From NCBI GenBank assembly GCA_029559475.1, contig JAKQBN010000013.1, positions 25,462-89,461 of the forward strand: a DNA stretch of 64,000 nucleotides. Direction: 5' to 3'. Shown piece by piece: positions 33,786-43,191 of the stretch. A program made the position numbers and the translations under genes. Each line of letters begins with the position of its first letter. Positions within the stretch are counted from its first letter, which is position 1. Source of the stretch: a bacterium. GTDB lineage: Bacteria; UBA4055. Under the pieces are notes generated by a model that ran no database searches, had not been told where the DNA came from, and was given only the letters and a program-made list of their open reading frames with translations.

Positions 33786-36228
33786 CAGTTTTTCATCGAG
33801 GCTGAACAAAGTTATTGATCTGTCTAAAGAAATAACTATTCAGAACGGACACGACACAGTTTATCCCGGCCATCTTGCTATGGGAATTCTGAGGCTGAAT
33901 GAAGGCGGCGCTGTAAATATTCTGAATAAACTGAACTGTGATCTGGCTGCACTATACAGAGACCTCGCTAACGGAATGACAAAGAACAAAGAGCTGATCA
34001 AGCTCGGATTTATACCGCTCAGCCACGAAAGCGACAGGATATTGTCACAGGCGGTTATCGAAGCTGCTGAAATGTCCGGAACTTATACCGGAACTGAACA
34101 TCTTCTGTTATCTCTGACTAAAGCAGTAAACACTTTTACGGAAAGGATCTTAAGATTTCACGGAATAACATATCAGAGAGTAAAACAGGTACTTCTTACA
34201 GGCAGCGGATTAAAATCCGGGAAAATCCCGGCAATGGATAAGAACGAACCGCAGACCGAAATTTCAATAGATATGTTCTCGCATGACATTACTCAGCTTG
34301 CAAGGGACGGAAAACTTGACCCGGTAATAGGAAGAAATGAGGAGATCGAACGCATAGTTCAGATTCTTTCAAGAAGGAAGAAGAATAATCCGATTCTTAT
34401 AGGAGAACCGGGAACTGGAAAGACCGCCATAGTCGAAGGTCTGGCAGTTAAGATAATAGAGAAATCAGTACCTTCAGTTCTGCTGGGTAAAAGGATACTC
34501 GGCCTCGATCTCGGTATGCTTATAGCCGGAACAAAGTACAGGGGGCAGTTCGAAGAAAGAGTTAAAGCGATAATTAAAGAGATCGAGAATGACAGGAACA
34601 CTATCCTGTTCCTCGATGAAATTCATACTATTGTCGGAGCAGGAAGCACTACAGGATCGATGGATGCCTCGAATATGTTCAAACCAGCACTTGCACGTGG
34701 TGATATTCAGTGCATAGGTGCAACTACGCTGGATGAGTACAGAACAACGATCGAAAAGGACGGCGCGCTGGAAAGAAGGTTTCAGAAAGTGCTTGTCGAT
34801 CCGCCCTCGATACAGGAAACTTATGATATCCTGAAGGGTCTTCAGACTAAATATGAAAGCCATCATAAGGTGAAATATTCCGATGAGAGCCTTGCCGCGG
34901 CCGCTGAATTAAGCGACAGATACATACCCGACAGATTTCTTCCGGATAAAGCTATAGATGTAATCGATGAAGCAGGTGCGAAAAAGCACCTTTCGATAAA
35001 AGTGCCTTCGAAGATCGCTGAACTAGAAAGTCAGATAGATACTCTGAATAAAGAAAAAATTTTCAAGATCGAAAAGCAGCAGTTCGAGAAAGCAGCTGTG
35101 CTCAGAGATAAAATTAATGAATTGAAAATTAAACTCGAAAAGGAAAGGGATCACTGGCATAAATCCCTCTCCAACAAAGTTTTCAATATATCGGTTGATA
35201 ATATAAGAGATATCATTTCGATGATGACATCCATACCCATTTCAAAGCTGGAAGTTTCAGAAAGCAACAGGCTTAACCGCATATCGAAATCTATATCAAA
35301 GAGAATAATAGATCAGCCGGAAGCGGTGGAAGCAGTTATCCGCAGAGTAAAAAGATCAAGAACAGGTTTTAAAGATCCTAAAAGACCCATAGGGTCGTTT
35401 TTATTTCTGGGACCGACTGGAGTCGGTAAAACTGAATTTGCCAAAGTACTCTCGGAAGAAATTTTCGAATCCGACAAGGGTCTTATAAAAATTGATATGA
35501 GCGAATACATGGAAAAGTTTAACGTCTCGAGGATGATCGGATCTCCCCCGGGTTATGTCGGCTACGGTGAAGGCGGCCAGCTCAGCGAGCAGGTAAGAAG
35601 GCATCCTTATTCTGTAGTACTTTTCGATGAAATAGAAAAAGCGCATCCCGATGTTTTCGGCATGCTTCTTCAGGTTCTTGACGAAGGTACTCTGACCGAC
35701 GGGAACGGCAGAAAAATTGATTTTAAGAACACTATAATTATTTTCACTTCGAATGTGGGTACGAAAAATTTCTCGAATTCTGAAAATATAGGATTCGGAA
35801 GCAAGGGCAGTTTTGAGGAAAAAGAAATAAAAATGAAAGAAACGACTAGAAAAACAGCCGAGAAATATTTCAGACCGGAGTTCCTGAACAGGATCGACGA
35901 AGTTATAGTTTTCAATCATCTGTCTGAAAACGCAGTTCTTCAGATAATTTCCAATCATATTGAAAATTCGTGCGATAAATTATCGAAGATAGATATAAAC
36001 CTTACAGTTTCGCCAAAGGTAAAGAACTATATTATGGATGAATCTTATGACATCGAAAGCGGTGCTAGACCTCTCAAAAGAGCTGTTGAAAATCTGATCG
36101 AGGACCCGGTGGCGGAAAAAATCGTTTCAGGCGAGTTCAAATACGGAGATTCAGTCAGCATTAATGTATGTAAAAATAAACTTATTTATAGTAAATCTGC
36201 CAAATCAGCCGTCAGATACGAAAAGTGA
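33778..36228 (+). CDS. clpC: ATP-dependent Clp protease ATPase subunit ClpC
   Basis: 816 aa. Clp-N repeats at residues 1-145 (HDTVYPGHLAMGILRL; GTYTGTEHLLLSL). AAA-1 has Walker A GEPGTGKTAIVEGL and Walker B ILFLDEIHTIVGAG. The middle domain carries a UVR-like motif (KIEKQQFEKAAVLRDKINEL), which marks ClpC rather than ClpB. AAA-2 has GPTGVGKTEFAK and VVLFDEIEKAHPDVFG. The ClpP-docking loop is present as ENIGFGSKG (IGF). It unfolds substrates and feeds them to ClpP, which is not in the window. There is no McsA/McsB/CtsR operon beside it, unlike Bacillota. Confidence 0.94.
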   Translation: MDNSFSSRLNKVIDLSKEITIQNGHDTVYPGHLAMGILRLNEGGAVNILNKLNCDLAALYRDLANGMTKNKELIKLGFIPLSHESDRILSQAVIEAAEMSGTYTGTEHLLLSLTKAVNTFTERILRFHGITYQRVKQVLLTGSGLKSGKIPAMDKNEPQTEISIDMFSHDITQLARDGKLDPVIGRNEEIERIVQILSRRKKNNPILIGEPGTGKTAIVEGLAVKIIEKSVPSVLLGKRILGLDLGMLIAGTKYRGQFEERVKAIIKEIENDRNTILFLDEIHTIVGAGSTTGSMDASNMFKPALARGDIQCIGATTLDEYRTTIEKDGALERRFQKVLVDPPSIQETYDILKGLQTKYESHHKVKYSDESLAAAAELSDRYIPDRFLPDKAIDVIDEAGAKKHLSIKVPSKIAELESQIDTLNKEKIFKIEKQQFEKAAVLRDKINELKIKLEKERDHWHKSLSNKVFNISVDNIRDIISMMTSIPISKLEVSESNRLNRISKSISKRIIDQPEAVEAVIRRVKRSRTGFKDPKRPIGSFLFLGPTGVGKTEFAKVLSEEIFESDKGLIKIDMSEYMEKFNVSRMIGSPPGYVGYGEGGQLSEQVRRHPYSVVLFDEIEKAHPDVFGMLLQVLDEGTLTDGNGRKIDFKNTIIIFTSNVGTKNFSNSENIGFGSKGSFEEKEIKMKETTRKTAEKYFRPEFLNRIDEVIVFNHLSENAVLQIISNHIENSCDKLSKIDINLTVSPKVKNYIMDESYDIESGARPLKRAVENLIEDPVAEKIVSGEFKYGDSVSINVCKNKLIYSKSAKSAVRYEK

Positions 36229-36484
36229 AAATTGACCTTTATGTGAACAAGTTGTCAACAATGTCTGATTCAGGAAAAATTTTATGAAAATTTTTCTTGA
36301 CACAGAGCTTGTATCCTGATTTAATTCAGCTCAACAGATATTTAAAAATTATATATAAAACACTTTAACTGTTACAATTACCCGTTGTCTTTCAATGTCA
36401 AGAAAAAAATCAGGAATTTTTTTTAAAAATTTATCGGTTTACGCTGTTATTATTTTGTGAATAAGTTTGTGAAAACAACCGGAT
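36229..36484. other. Intergenic gap with a 12-bp inverted repeat
   Basis: 256 bases between convergent clpC and the 246-aa gene. TTTTTCTTGACA (36291-36302) recurs inverted as TGTCAAGAAAAA (36396-36407). The left copy could form a plus-strand promoter (TTGACA-17-TTTAAT); the right one lacks a clear -10. No open reading frame or terminator hairpin was recognised. Confidence 0.35.
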
Positions 36485-37225
36485 TTACTGTTTCTTTCGC
36501 ACTTTATAAATACCTTCATAGCTTCTCCCCAGTATTCCCTGAGGAGTTTTTACTATTATAAACATGTTCGGTTTTAAAACTAATTTCGTTTCCAGAAAAG
36601 CAATAGCGTTCTTTGCGCTTTCTGCTTTGTACATCATAATTCTCATTTCCTTTCCGTTCTTGACTTTCTTTTCCTCTGAAATGAATTCCGCTTCAGGTTT
36701 TATATCATTCGCTGTATTTTTCTCATCGATTATATTTTTTTCGGCACTTTCTTCCTTTTCTTCCGGAACCGTTTTTTCAACTTCCTTTTCAACTTCCTTT
36801 TCAACTTCCTTTTTAACTTCTTTTTTATTCTTCTGAACCGGTCTCTTTTCGTTTATCAGCGCACCTTTATTCTTTAAAAAAGCATTTTTAGCTTCGTCGT
36901 ACATATCTTCAGTCATTCCTGATCCGCAAAGTACAGCCTCAAACTCCTCACTCCCTGTTGAATAATAGCCGTATATAAAAGGTAAAGTACAGATTAATTC
37001 CTCAGAATCTTCGGCGATCTTTATGCAGCTGATCTCCATTAGAGCTCTTACAGCATCTGTTTCGTCAATAAATTTATATAGCAGAAAAGGATCGAACTTT
37101 TTACTGTTCTTTCTTTCGAGCCAGTACCCGGTAGCCTGTTCAACACTGCTATGAAATGTTCCCCGGTTGTCTGACTGGAGGAATCTTGAATCCTTCTTTT
37201 TGATTAACTTCTCTAAAAATCCCAT
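36485..37225 (-). CDS. Hypothetical protein with charged KKEVEKEV repeat linker
   Basis: 246 aa, not recognised. Residues 1-125 look globular (FHSSVEQATGYWLERKNSKK; ALMEISCIKIAEDSEELICT). Residues 126-190 are a highly charged linker with EVKKEVEKEVEKEVEK, encoded by a 12-base tandem repeat. Residues 190-246 form a second small domain (GKEMRIMMYKAESAKNAIAFLETKLVLKPN ... GILGRSYEGIYKVRKK). No signal peptide or membrane segment. A GNAT acetyltransferase gene lies 7 bases upstream on the same strand, so the two are probably co-transcribed. Confidence 0.7.
   Translation of the reverse strand: MGFLEKLIKKKDSRFLQSDNRGTFHSSVEQATGYWLERKNSKKFDPFLLYKFIDETDAVRALMEISCIKIAEDSEELICTLPFIYGYYSTGSEEFEAVLCGSGMTEDMYDEAKNAFLKNKGALINEKRPVQKNKKEVKKEVEKEVEKEVEKTVPEEKEESAEKNIIDEKNTANDIKPEAEFISEEKKVKNGKEMRIMMYKAESAKNAIAFLETKLVLKPNMFIIVKTPQGILGRSYEGIYKVRKKQ
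36778..36825 (-). repeat. 12-base tandem repeat inside the 246-aa gene
   Basis: CAACTTCCTTTT (plus strand) occurs three times in a row, with a fourth diverged unit TAACTTCTTTTT. On the coding strand it gives the KKEV/EKEV repeat. Being a multiple of three it can expand or shrink without breaking the frame. Confidence 0.8.
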
Positions 37226-37232
37226 TTAGCAG

Positions 37233-37649
37233 CTACAGCTCCTTGATCATTTTTACGTGTTCAATCCCGGCCTCGAAGAAATTATCCCCGACCGGTTCAT
37301 ATCCGAGCTTCAGATAAAAAGGAACGGCGTGAATCTGAGAGTTCAGATAAAGGCTTTTAATACCTTTTTTCATGGCCGTTTCTTCTAGCTTATTCATTAT
37401 CATAGAGCCGAAATTCATTCCTCGGAATTCTTCGAGAACTGCGATCCTTCCTATATGGCCGTCCTTCTGCATTCTGCCGGTAGCTATCGGCTGACCGTTC
37501 TTGGTGAGAAGAACATGATAAGATCCTCCGTCTTTCCCGTCAATTTCTATTTCTTCCGGCACGTTCTGCCCTTCGATAAAAACCTTATGTCTGACAGATC
37601 TTATTTGATCTTTGAAAGTATTATAATCAGCTTCGAATATATCCAGCAT
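37233..37649 (-). CDS. GNAT-family N-acetyltransferase
   Basis: About 138 aa from MLDIFEADYNTFKDQIRSVR; AAAGGAAG is spaced for this ATG, not the track's 37667. It has the ElaA/YjcF-like pattern: VRHKVFIEGQNVPEEIEIDG, GQPIATGRM, the acetyl-CoA loop RIAVLEEFRGMNFGSMIM (R/Q-x-x-G-x-G/A with Asn-Phe in the middle) and AVPFYLKLGYEPVG. The substrate of this subgroup is unknown. It probably forms a two-gene unit with the downstream hypothetical protein. Confidence 0.87.
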   Translation of the reverse strand: MLDIFEADYNTFKDQIRSVRHKVFIEGQNVPEEIEIDGKDGGSYHVLLTKNGQPIATGRMQKDGHIGRIAVLEEFRGMNFGSMIMNKLEETAMKKGIKSLYLNSQIHAVPFYLKLGYEPVGDNFFEAGIEHVKMIKEL

Positions 37650-37771
37650 TTTTCTTCCTTTGTGCATTTTATAGCAAATTAACCAATTTTAACTCTTTTG
37701 ACAAATATTTTTATACTAATTTTAATTAATTATTATTACCTTTATTAGCGCATATTAAAAGGAAAAACGAA

Positions 37772-38416
37772 ATGACTGAAAATGATTTAAACGATCTGAA
37801 ACGAACTTACAAAAATATTAAACCGGATATTATTGAGAGACTGAAATTATTCAGGGAAAATTTCTCCAAAATGGATAATAATGATATTTTCGCCGAACTT
37901 TCATTCTGTACTCTTACACCTCAGTCGAAAGCTAAATCCTGCTGGAAATGCATAGAATCTATTCGCGACAGCCGCATGCTCTACGAGGGCTGCGCTGACG
38001 AATTGAGAAACAGCATAAAAGGCGTCAGATTTCATAATAATAAAAGCGCATACATCGTTCATAATAGAGACTTCGTTTTTAAAATGGATTTTAAGAAGTT
38101 CATCATAGAAAATTCTCATGATATAATCAATTTAAGAAAATGGCTTGTTGACAATATCAAAGGCTACAGCTATAAAGAAGCCGGCCATTTTTTGAGGAAT
38201 ATAGGATTAGGTTCGGAAATAGCCATTCTCGACAGGCACATTCTTAAAAATCTGGTTTTATTCGGCGTAATAGACGAAATTCCAAAATCATTGAACGAAA
38301 AGAAATATCTTGAGACCGAAGCTAAAATGTCTTCTTTTTCAAAAAGAATAAAAATACCTATGGACCATCTCGATATTCTTTTATGGTACAAACAGACTGG
38401 AGAAATTTTTAAATAA
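37772..38416 (+). CDS. N-glycosylase/DNA lyase (Ogg2-type 8-oxoguanine glycosylase)
   Basis: 214 aa, the usual size of the short Ogg2 family. ELSFCTLTPQSKAKSCWKCI and GVRFHNNKSAYIV are family blocks. The helix-hairpin-helix with its catalytic Lys and Asp is GYSYKEAGHFLRNIGLG followed by AILDRHILK. It removes oxidised guanine and nicks the abasic site. Ogg2 is known mainly from archaea and anaerobic bacteria. It is followed 3 bases later by the parvulin gene and then rnr, so it probably leads a three-gene operon. Confidence 0.88.
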   Translation: MTENDLNDLKRTYKNIKPDIIERLKLFRENFSKMDNNDIFAELSFCTLTPQSKAKSCWKCIESIRDSRMLYEGCADELRNSIKGVRFHNNKSAYIVHNRDFVFKMDFKKFIIENSHDIINLRKWLVDNIKGYSYKEAGHFLRNIGLGSEIAILDRHILKNLVLFGVIDEIPKSLNEKKYLETEAKMSSFSKRIKIPMDHLDILLWYKQTGEIFK

Positions 38417-38431
38417 AAAATGGAGATAGAA

Positions 38432-39295
38432 ATGATCAAGGTGAACGACCGCGAAATATCTGAAAGAGATTTTGATATGGCCTGCATGGAAAGAAAATAT
38501 GTGTTCAGAAAAGAAAAACTTGAGAAAGCTGATATCGAAGAAGTGACGGATATTCTTATCGATGCCGTTCTCATGCTGGAACAGGCTGAAAAAGAAAATA
38601 TTGAGTACGACGCTGCAGAAGTTGATGCGACAATTTCAAAAATGAAGAAAAGCTTCAAAACCGAGGATGATTTTTTGAAAGCCCTTTCAAAAACGGGCGA
38701 CAATAATGATTCTATAAAAGAAAGGATCGCGAGAAACCTCAAACTGCGCAATTTTGTTCAGAAGAAATTCATTGCCGATACAGTGGTTTCCGATGATGAT
38801 CTGAATAAGTATTATGAGAATTACCCCGAACGATTTAATAAAGGCGAGGAGGTAAGGGCTTCGCACATTCTTTTCGGAGAAGGTGATAAAGAACAGGCGC
38901 TGGAAATTCATGAGCAGTTACTTAATGGGGCTGATTTCACCGAGCTTGCTAAAAATCATTCGCAGTGCCCGAGCGGACAGAACGGAGGCGACCTTGGATA
39001 TTTCGATAAAGGCAAGATGGTGCCTGAATTCGAACAGGCGGCTTTTGAGATGGAGACCGGAGAAATATCCGACCTCGTTCAAACCCAGTTCGGATATCAT
39101 ATAATAAAACTTACCGACAGAAGAACCGGCGGAAAATTCGAGCTTAATGAAATTAAAGAACAGCTGAGGCAGAGCATGGCTAATTCGATCTTGAATCACA
39201 AGATAAAGTCTTACACGGTTTCTTTAAGAGAAAAGGCTGATATAGTCATAGACAGGGACAAACTCGAAGCAAGGATTAATGCAGCCGGTAAATAG
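38432..39295 (+). CDS. Parvulin-type peptidyl-prolyl isomerase without signal peptide
   Basis: About 287 aa from MIKVNDREISERDFD; GGAGATAG is better spaced for this ATG than for the track's 38420. The N-terminal SurA/PrsA-like helical chaperone part (residues 1-125) is followed by one parvulin domain: VRASHILFGEGDKEQAL, FTELAKNHSQCPSGQNGGDLGYFDKGKMV and FGYHIIKLTDRR. No signal peptide or lipobox is seen, so it should be cytosolic, unlike SurA or PrsA. It lies between the Ogg2 gene and rnr with 12-base spacing to rnr. Confidence 0.88.
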   Translation: MIKVNDREISERDFDMACMERKYVFRKEKLEKADIEEVTDILIDAVLMLEQAEKENIEYDAAEVDATISKMKKSFKTEDDFLKALSKTGDNNDSIKERIARNLKLRNFVQKKFIADTVVSDDDLNKYYENYPERFNKGEEVRASHILFGEGDKEQALEIHEQLLNGADFTELAKNHSQCPSGQNGGDLGYFDKGKMVPEFEQAAFEMETGEISDLVQTQFGYHIIKLTDRRTGGKFELNEIKEQLRQSMANSILNHKIKSYTVSLREKADIVIDRDKLEARINAAGK

Positions 39296-39307
39296 AAGGA
39301 GGCAGTT

Positions 39308-41314
39308 ATGAAAAAAAGTAAAAAATACGAAAAACCGTCACAAAGGCTTTTCGATGCTCCGAAGCCGAAAGAATTTATAAAAAAGAACGAACGGTCATAT
39401 ACAGGAAACATTTCTATCAAGAAGAACGGCAGCGGAAAAGTCGTTTCTAACGAGATCGAAGGCGATATTTTCATTCCGAGGATTTACGTGAACGGAGCTT
39501 ATGACGGTGATGAAGTGGAATTCGTGCTCATCCAGACGCCAAAATTCTGGGATATAGAAGGCAAGGTCGTTAAAATTCTTAAAAGGGATAAAACCGAGTA
39601 TGTAGGCGAGATCAGACATATTTCAGGAGCGCTGCACGTGATCTGCGACAACGGGCTGAACGTCAGGCTTAACAGGAAGAAAACCGAGAAGAAATGGGAA
39701 GAACTTCCTGACGGAACTATTGTTGTAATAGACGTGGACGACTGGAGAGATCAGGTTAACGCCCATATAATCGAAGTGCTCGGAAATAAAGAAGACCCGC
39801 ACGTTTCTCTTATGAAGATCGCCCGAAAGCACGGTTTTGTAGAAAGATTTTCAAAAGAAGTTCAGGACAGCCTCGAGCAATACTCGCAGGAATTTGTTGA
39901 CCATAAGATACCCGACAGAACTGATATCAGGCATGAAAAGATCTTTACTATCGATCCTGCAGACGCGAAGGATTTTGATGATGCTATATCAATAAATAAA
40001 CTTCCGGACGGTTCGTTCGACCTCGGTGTTCATATTGCTGACGTATCAGCCTATATTCCCGAAGGCGGTCCATTGGATCAGGAAGCTGCAGCGAGAGGGA
40101 CTTCATTATATCTCCCGTCTTCGGTCATTCCGATGCTGCCCAGAAAGCTATCAAACTATCTCTGCAGTCTTAATCCTGATGTGGACAGACTTTCGTTCTC
40201 CTGTTTTATGAGGATAAGTAAAGACGGTGATATCTCAAATTATCACTTTAAAGAGACGGTGATGAGATCTGCTTTCCGTTTCAATTATCTCGAATTCCAG
40301 CAGCTTCTTGATGCTGCGCTGGCCGGTAAAGATACCGATCCTGTATATAACGATTTCAGGCAGCTTGCGGTATGGTCTAAAGAGCTGAAGGATATTCTGA
40401 AGGCTAAAAGGTTAAGAGAGGGCGGTATCGAGTTCGAACTTCCCGAGATCAAAGTCGTAGTGGATGAGGAAGGCAAAACCGTGGATATTCACCGCTATCA
40501 GCTTTACGAATCAAACAGTATAATCGAGGATTTTATGCTCGCTGCCAATAAATGCGCTGCGCACTTTCTGCACTCGAAGGAAGATAAACTGCCAGGAGTG
40601 TACAGGATACACGAAAAACCTTCGATGGAAAAGATCAGTGATTTCTTCGAGGATATGGCCGCAAGCGGTATCAAATTTAAAGTGTCTGAGGATCCGACTA
40701 ATCATTTCTACATGCAGGATCTTTTAAAGCTTATCAAGCAGTCTCCGAACGGTGATTATCTCGCTAACAACTTCCTGCGCGCGATGATGAAAGCGAAATA
40801 TTCTACGAATAACATAGGTCATTACGGCCTCGCGTTCGATCTATATACTCATTTCACTTCTCCGATAAGAAGGTATCCAGACCTTATGGTTCACAGGCTG
40901 ATCAAAAAGCATCTGAAAAGACTTACTATAAATAAAGCCCGCGATAATAAAAAGTTCGTGGAGAGCCTGTGTATGTATGCTTCCGAGCGAGAGGTTAAGG
41001 CTATAAAAGCAGAATATGAAGCCAGAGATCTGAAGATAGTCGAGTTCATGGCTGATAAGATCGGTAAAAAGTTCAATGCTGTTATCGTTACGGTCGTTCC
41101 TTACGGAGTATATGTAAGAATGGAAGACTGGCCGGTCGAAGGCCTTGTCAGAGCCAGAGATCAGCACAAAGACCTTTACGAATATGATGAAAAGAAAAGA
41201 CTGTTCAAAGGACGCAGGTCCGGTGACGAACTTTTCGTCGGCAAAGAGGTTACGGTACTGCTTAAGGGAGTAAGCAAAGAGCTTCTTACGATAGATTTCG
41301 ATCTAGTGAAGTAA
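39308..41314 (+). CDS. rnr: Ribonuclease R
   Basis: 668 aa. Cold-shock domains fill the N-terminal ~190 residues (YTGNISIKKNGSGKVVS...). The RNB catalytic core has TIDPADAKDFDDAISI (metal Asp cluster), DVSAYIPEGGPLDQEAAARG, SLYLPSSVIPMLPRKLSNYLCSL and HFTSPIRRYPDLMVHRLIKK. An S1 domain ends the protein (KFNAVIVTVVPYGVYVRM). It is a 3'-5' exonuclease for structured RNA. It is somewhat short because the basic tail after S1 is nearly missing. GAAGGAGG precedes the ATG. It is the last gene of the ogg-ppi-rnr run. Confidence 0.94.
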   Translation: MKKSKKYEKPSQRLFDAPKPKEFIKKNERSYTGNISIKKNGSGKVVSNEIEGDIFIPRIYVNGAYDGDEVEFVLIQTPKFWDIEGKVVKILKRDKTEYVGEIRHISGALHVICDNGLNVRLNRKKTEKKWEELPDGTIVVIDVDDWRDQVNAHIIEVLGNKEDPHVSLMKIARKHGFVERFSKEVQDSLEQYSQEFVDHKIPDRTDIRHEKIFTIDPADAKDFDDAISINKLPDGSFDLGVHIADVSAYIPEGGPLDQEAAARGTSLYLPSSVIPMLPRKLSNYLCSLNPDVDRLSFSCFMRISKDGDISNYHFKETVMRSAFRFNYLEFQQLLDAALAGKDTDPVYNDFRQLAVWSKELKDILKAKRLREGGIEFELPEIKVVVDEEGKTVDIHRYQLYESNSIIEDFMLAANKCAAHFLHSKEDKLPGVYRIHEKPSMEKISDFFEDMAASGIKFKVSEDPTNHFYMQDLLKLIKQSPNGDYLANNFLRAMMKAKYSTNNIGHYGLAFDLYTHFTSPIRRYPDLMVHRLIKKHLKRLTINKARDNKKFVESLCMYASEREVKAIKAEYEARDLKIVEFMADKIGKKFNAVIVTVVPYGVYVRMEDWPVEGLVRARDQHKDLYEYDEKKRLFKGRRSGDELFVGKEVTVLLKGVSKELLTIDFDLVK

Positions 41315-41348
41315 AACTGGTGAAGTTATACCTTATATAAATGCTCGA

Positions 41349-41441
41349 CATAAGTTCACCTTAAAACGTACCCTGCTTCATCAGGCAGATCGCTATTTTA
41401 TATCATTAACCGCACCGACAGGTAAAGAGGTGTAACGGGAT
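41349..41441 (-). repeat. Intergenic repeat copy B
   Basis: The reverse complement of this stretch aligns with 19948-20039 (see copy A), including AATAGCGAT and GATGAAGCAGG. Outside it, GGTGAAGTTAT (from 41330) can pair with ATAAGTTCACC (to 41360), giving a hairpin at one edge. The rest of the 297-base gap before the next gene is AT-rich with no reading frame. Confidence 0.55.
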
Positions 41442-41611
41442 CCGTTTGTATCTGAATTGTGTCTCACCATGTGACCAGCGGAGACTATTAAAGCGAGCAA
41501 AATTTATTTATTTTCATTTTTTATTTTTTTATTTGTCATTATATTACATTTCAGAAAGTAAATATTAAGTTTCTGAATGAACAGACAACTTATAAATATC
41601 GGAGGTTATGT

Positions 41612-43108
41612 ATGAAAATGGTAATTCTGTATTTGTTTTTGATCGTCTTTGCATTAAATGCTCAAGTGATTGTGTGGGAAAAAAAAATTGATATCGGAAC
41701 AACTGTCAACTCAGTAACTTCATTTGATAAATGTACAGATGGGAGCTACATTGCCACGATCGCTTCAAATACCTCTGTTCTGAACAGCATATTAACAGGT
41801 GTGGTCAGGATTGATTCCTGCGGCAGTATTCTTTATAGCCATAATTACGGCCATATTTCTAATTCGTCAGATTCTAAAGTACTTCAAAACAACGATAATT
41901 ACATTCTCGTAGGTGATTCTACAGATACCGGCGGTTGGATAAGCACTGAATTATTCATTTATAACTATAACTCTGCAGGACAAAGAACAGGCAGCATTAA
42001 ATTCAATTATTTCCCCGAAAGCTTTAACTACCTGAATTCAAAAACACCTCATTCCGGAGGTGTCACCATTCAATATTCAGTATGCGACATATCTGATTTC
42101 GAACGTAAACAGCACGGTCGTATCACTAGATATGGTCCTTCATTAAATCATTTAGCTACGTATCAGTCTTCAGAATCTCCTCCGGATTCGCTAAGTTTCT
42201 GGTTTGATACTCTCGGACAAAGTAATTATCCGTATGAAGATTCTTTTTCAGATTTTCTTTCTGTAAACGACGGTATACTTGTTTCAGGGCGTTGGGGAGA
42301 TTGCTACTGGGGATGGGACATGCTTGAATTACCTTTTATTAAGTTCTATTCCTCTGAAAAAGGCAAGGTATGGGAACATTATTATTTATGCGCATATGAA
42401 ACTCCTGATTGGATAGGTACGCCTATAGGATATAGACAGAGCTTTATAAATCTTACCGTTAATGCGGATAATGATTATGCTTTATCTAAACATTGGATTG
42501 ATTTCGACAGAGATTACAGAAGCGTAAATGACAGTACCGAAATGTTTATTACAAAAATCGATCTAAATACCGGAGATCTGGTATGGTCTGTAAATTATCC
42601 TTATAATATTGACCAGTTACTTAACTGTGGCGATGATCTTTTCTATATCAGAAACGGTACTGAGGTCAAGAAAGTATCAATAAGTGGAGATAGTGTAGAA
42701 ACTTTGTGGGTTACAAACTTTCCGAACACTGGTAATATTTCTCCTTGTTATGGCGGATACATTTCATCTTCGATCCTTAACGATGACCTCTATGTTTACA
42801 GGTATTACGAGTATTCCGGAATAGAAATCGGAACTGTACCTTCGGTAACACAACTTTATCAGAACTATCCGAATCCGTTCAATCCTGAAACTGAAATCAG
42901 CTTCGACATGAATAGAGAAACAAATATCAGACTTTCGATTTACAATACTAAAGGTGAATTTGTCGAATCGGTTGCTGAAGGAAAATTCGCAGCAGGGCCG
43001 CATAAAGCAGTCTTTAAGGCGGATGGTCTGAATTCAGGTATTTATTTCTATAGGCTCGAATCGGACGGTGTAGTAGTGGATTCGAAACGGATGCTGCTGC
43101 TCAAATAA
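41612..43108 (+). CDS. T9SS-exported protein, beta-propeller-like
   Basis: 498 aa. Signal peptide MKMVILYLFLIVFALNAQ. The body resembles the 'VWEK..dig....s....dg.yi....' repeat proteins that are common T9SS cargo (probable beta-propeller with units such as DGSYIATIASNTS, NDNYILVGDSTDTGG, NDGILVSGRWGDCYWG, NADNDYALSKHW), without a known catalytic motif. The C-terminus has the sorting module YQNYPNPFNPETEISFDM ... LNSGIYFYRLES ... SKRMLLLK. The ribosome-binding region ATATCGGAGGTTATGTATG is identical to that of the next T9SS gene. Confidence 0.8.
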   Translation: MKMVILYLFLIVFALNAQVIVWEKKIDIGTTVNSVTSFDKCTDGSYIATIASNTSVLNSILTGVVRIDSCGSILYSHNYGHISNSSDSKVLQNNDNYILVGDSTDTGGWISTELFIYNYNSAGQRTGSIKFNYFPESFNYLNSKTPHSGGVTIQYSVCDISDFERKQHGRITRYGPSLNHLATYQSSESPPDSLSFWFDTLGQSNYPYEDSFSDFLSVNDGILVSGRWGDCYWGWDMLELPFIKFYSSEKGKVWEHYYLCAYETPDWIGTPIGYRQSFINLTVNADNDYALSKHWIDFDRDYRSVNDSTEMFITKIDLNTGDLVWSVNYPYNIDQLLNCGDDLFYIRNGTEVKKVSISGDSVETLWVTNFPNTGNISPCYGGYISSSILNDDLYVYRYYEYSGIEIGTVPSVTQLYQNYPNPFNPETEISFDMNRETNIRLSIYNTKGEFVESVAEGKFAAGPHKAVFKADGLNSGIYFYRLESDGVVVDSKRMLLLK

Positions 43109-43191
43109 TATGACGGTTGAAATATGTTATTATTCTCATTTTCAAAATCAATTTGTCGTTATATTACTCTTATGAATATCGGAGGTTATGT

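Noticed and set aside
36778-36825. Short tandem repeat considered as a CRISPR-like array
   Set aside because: The units are 12 bases without spacers and lie in frame inside a gene.
36564-36836. Plus-strand hydrophobic ORF of 90 aa with a repeated SFSTS tail
   Set aside because: It is the antisense of the charged KKEV repeat; Ser/Phe-rich repeats are the expected reverse reading of Lys/Glu codons.
43117-43191. N-terminal extension of the cleaved-adhesin protein
   Set aside because: The extension spoils the signal peptide and lacks a ribosome-binding site; GGAGG selects the ATG at 43192.
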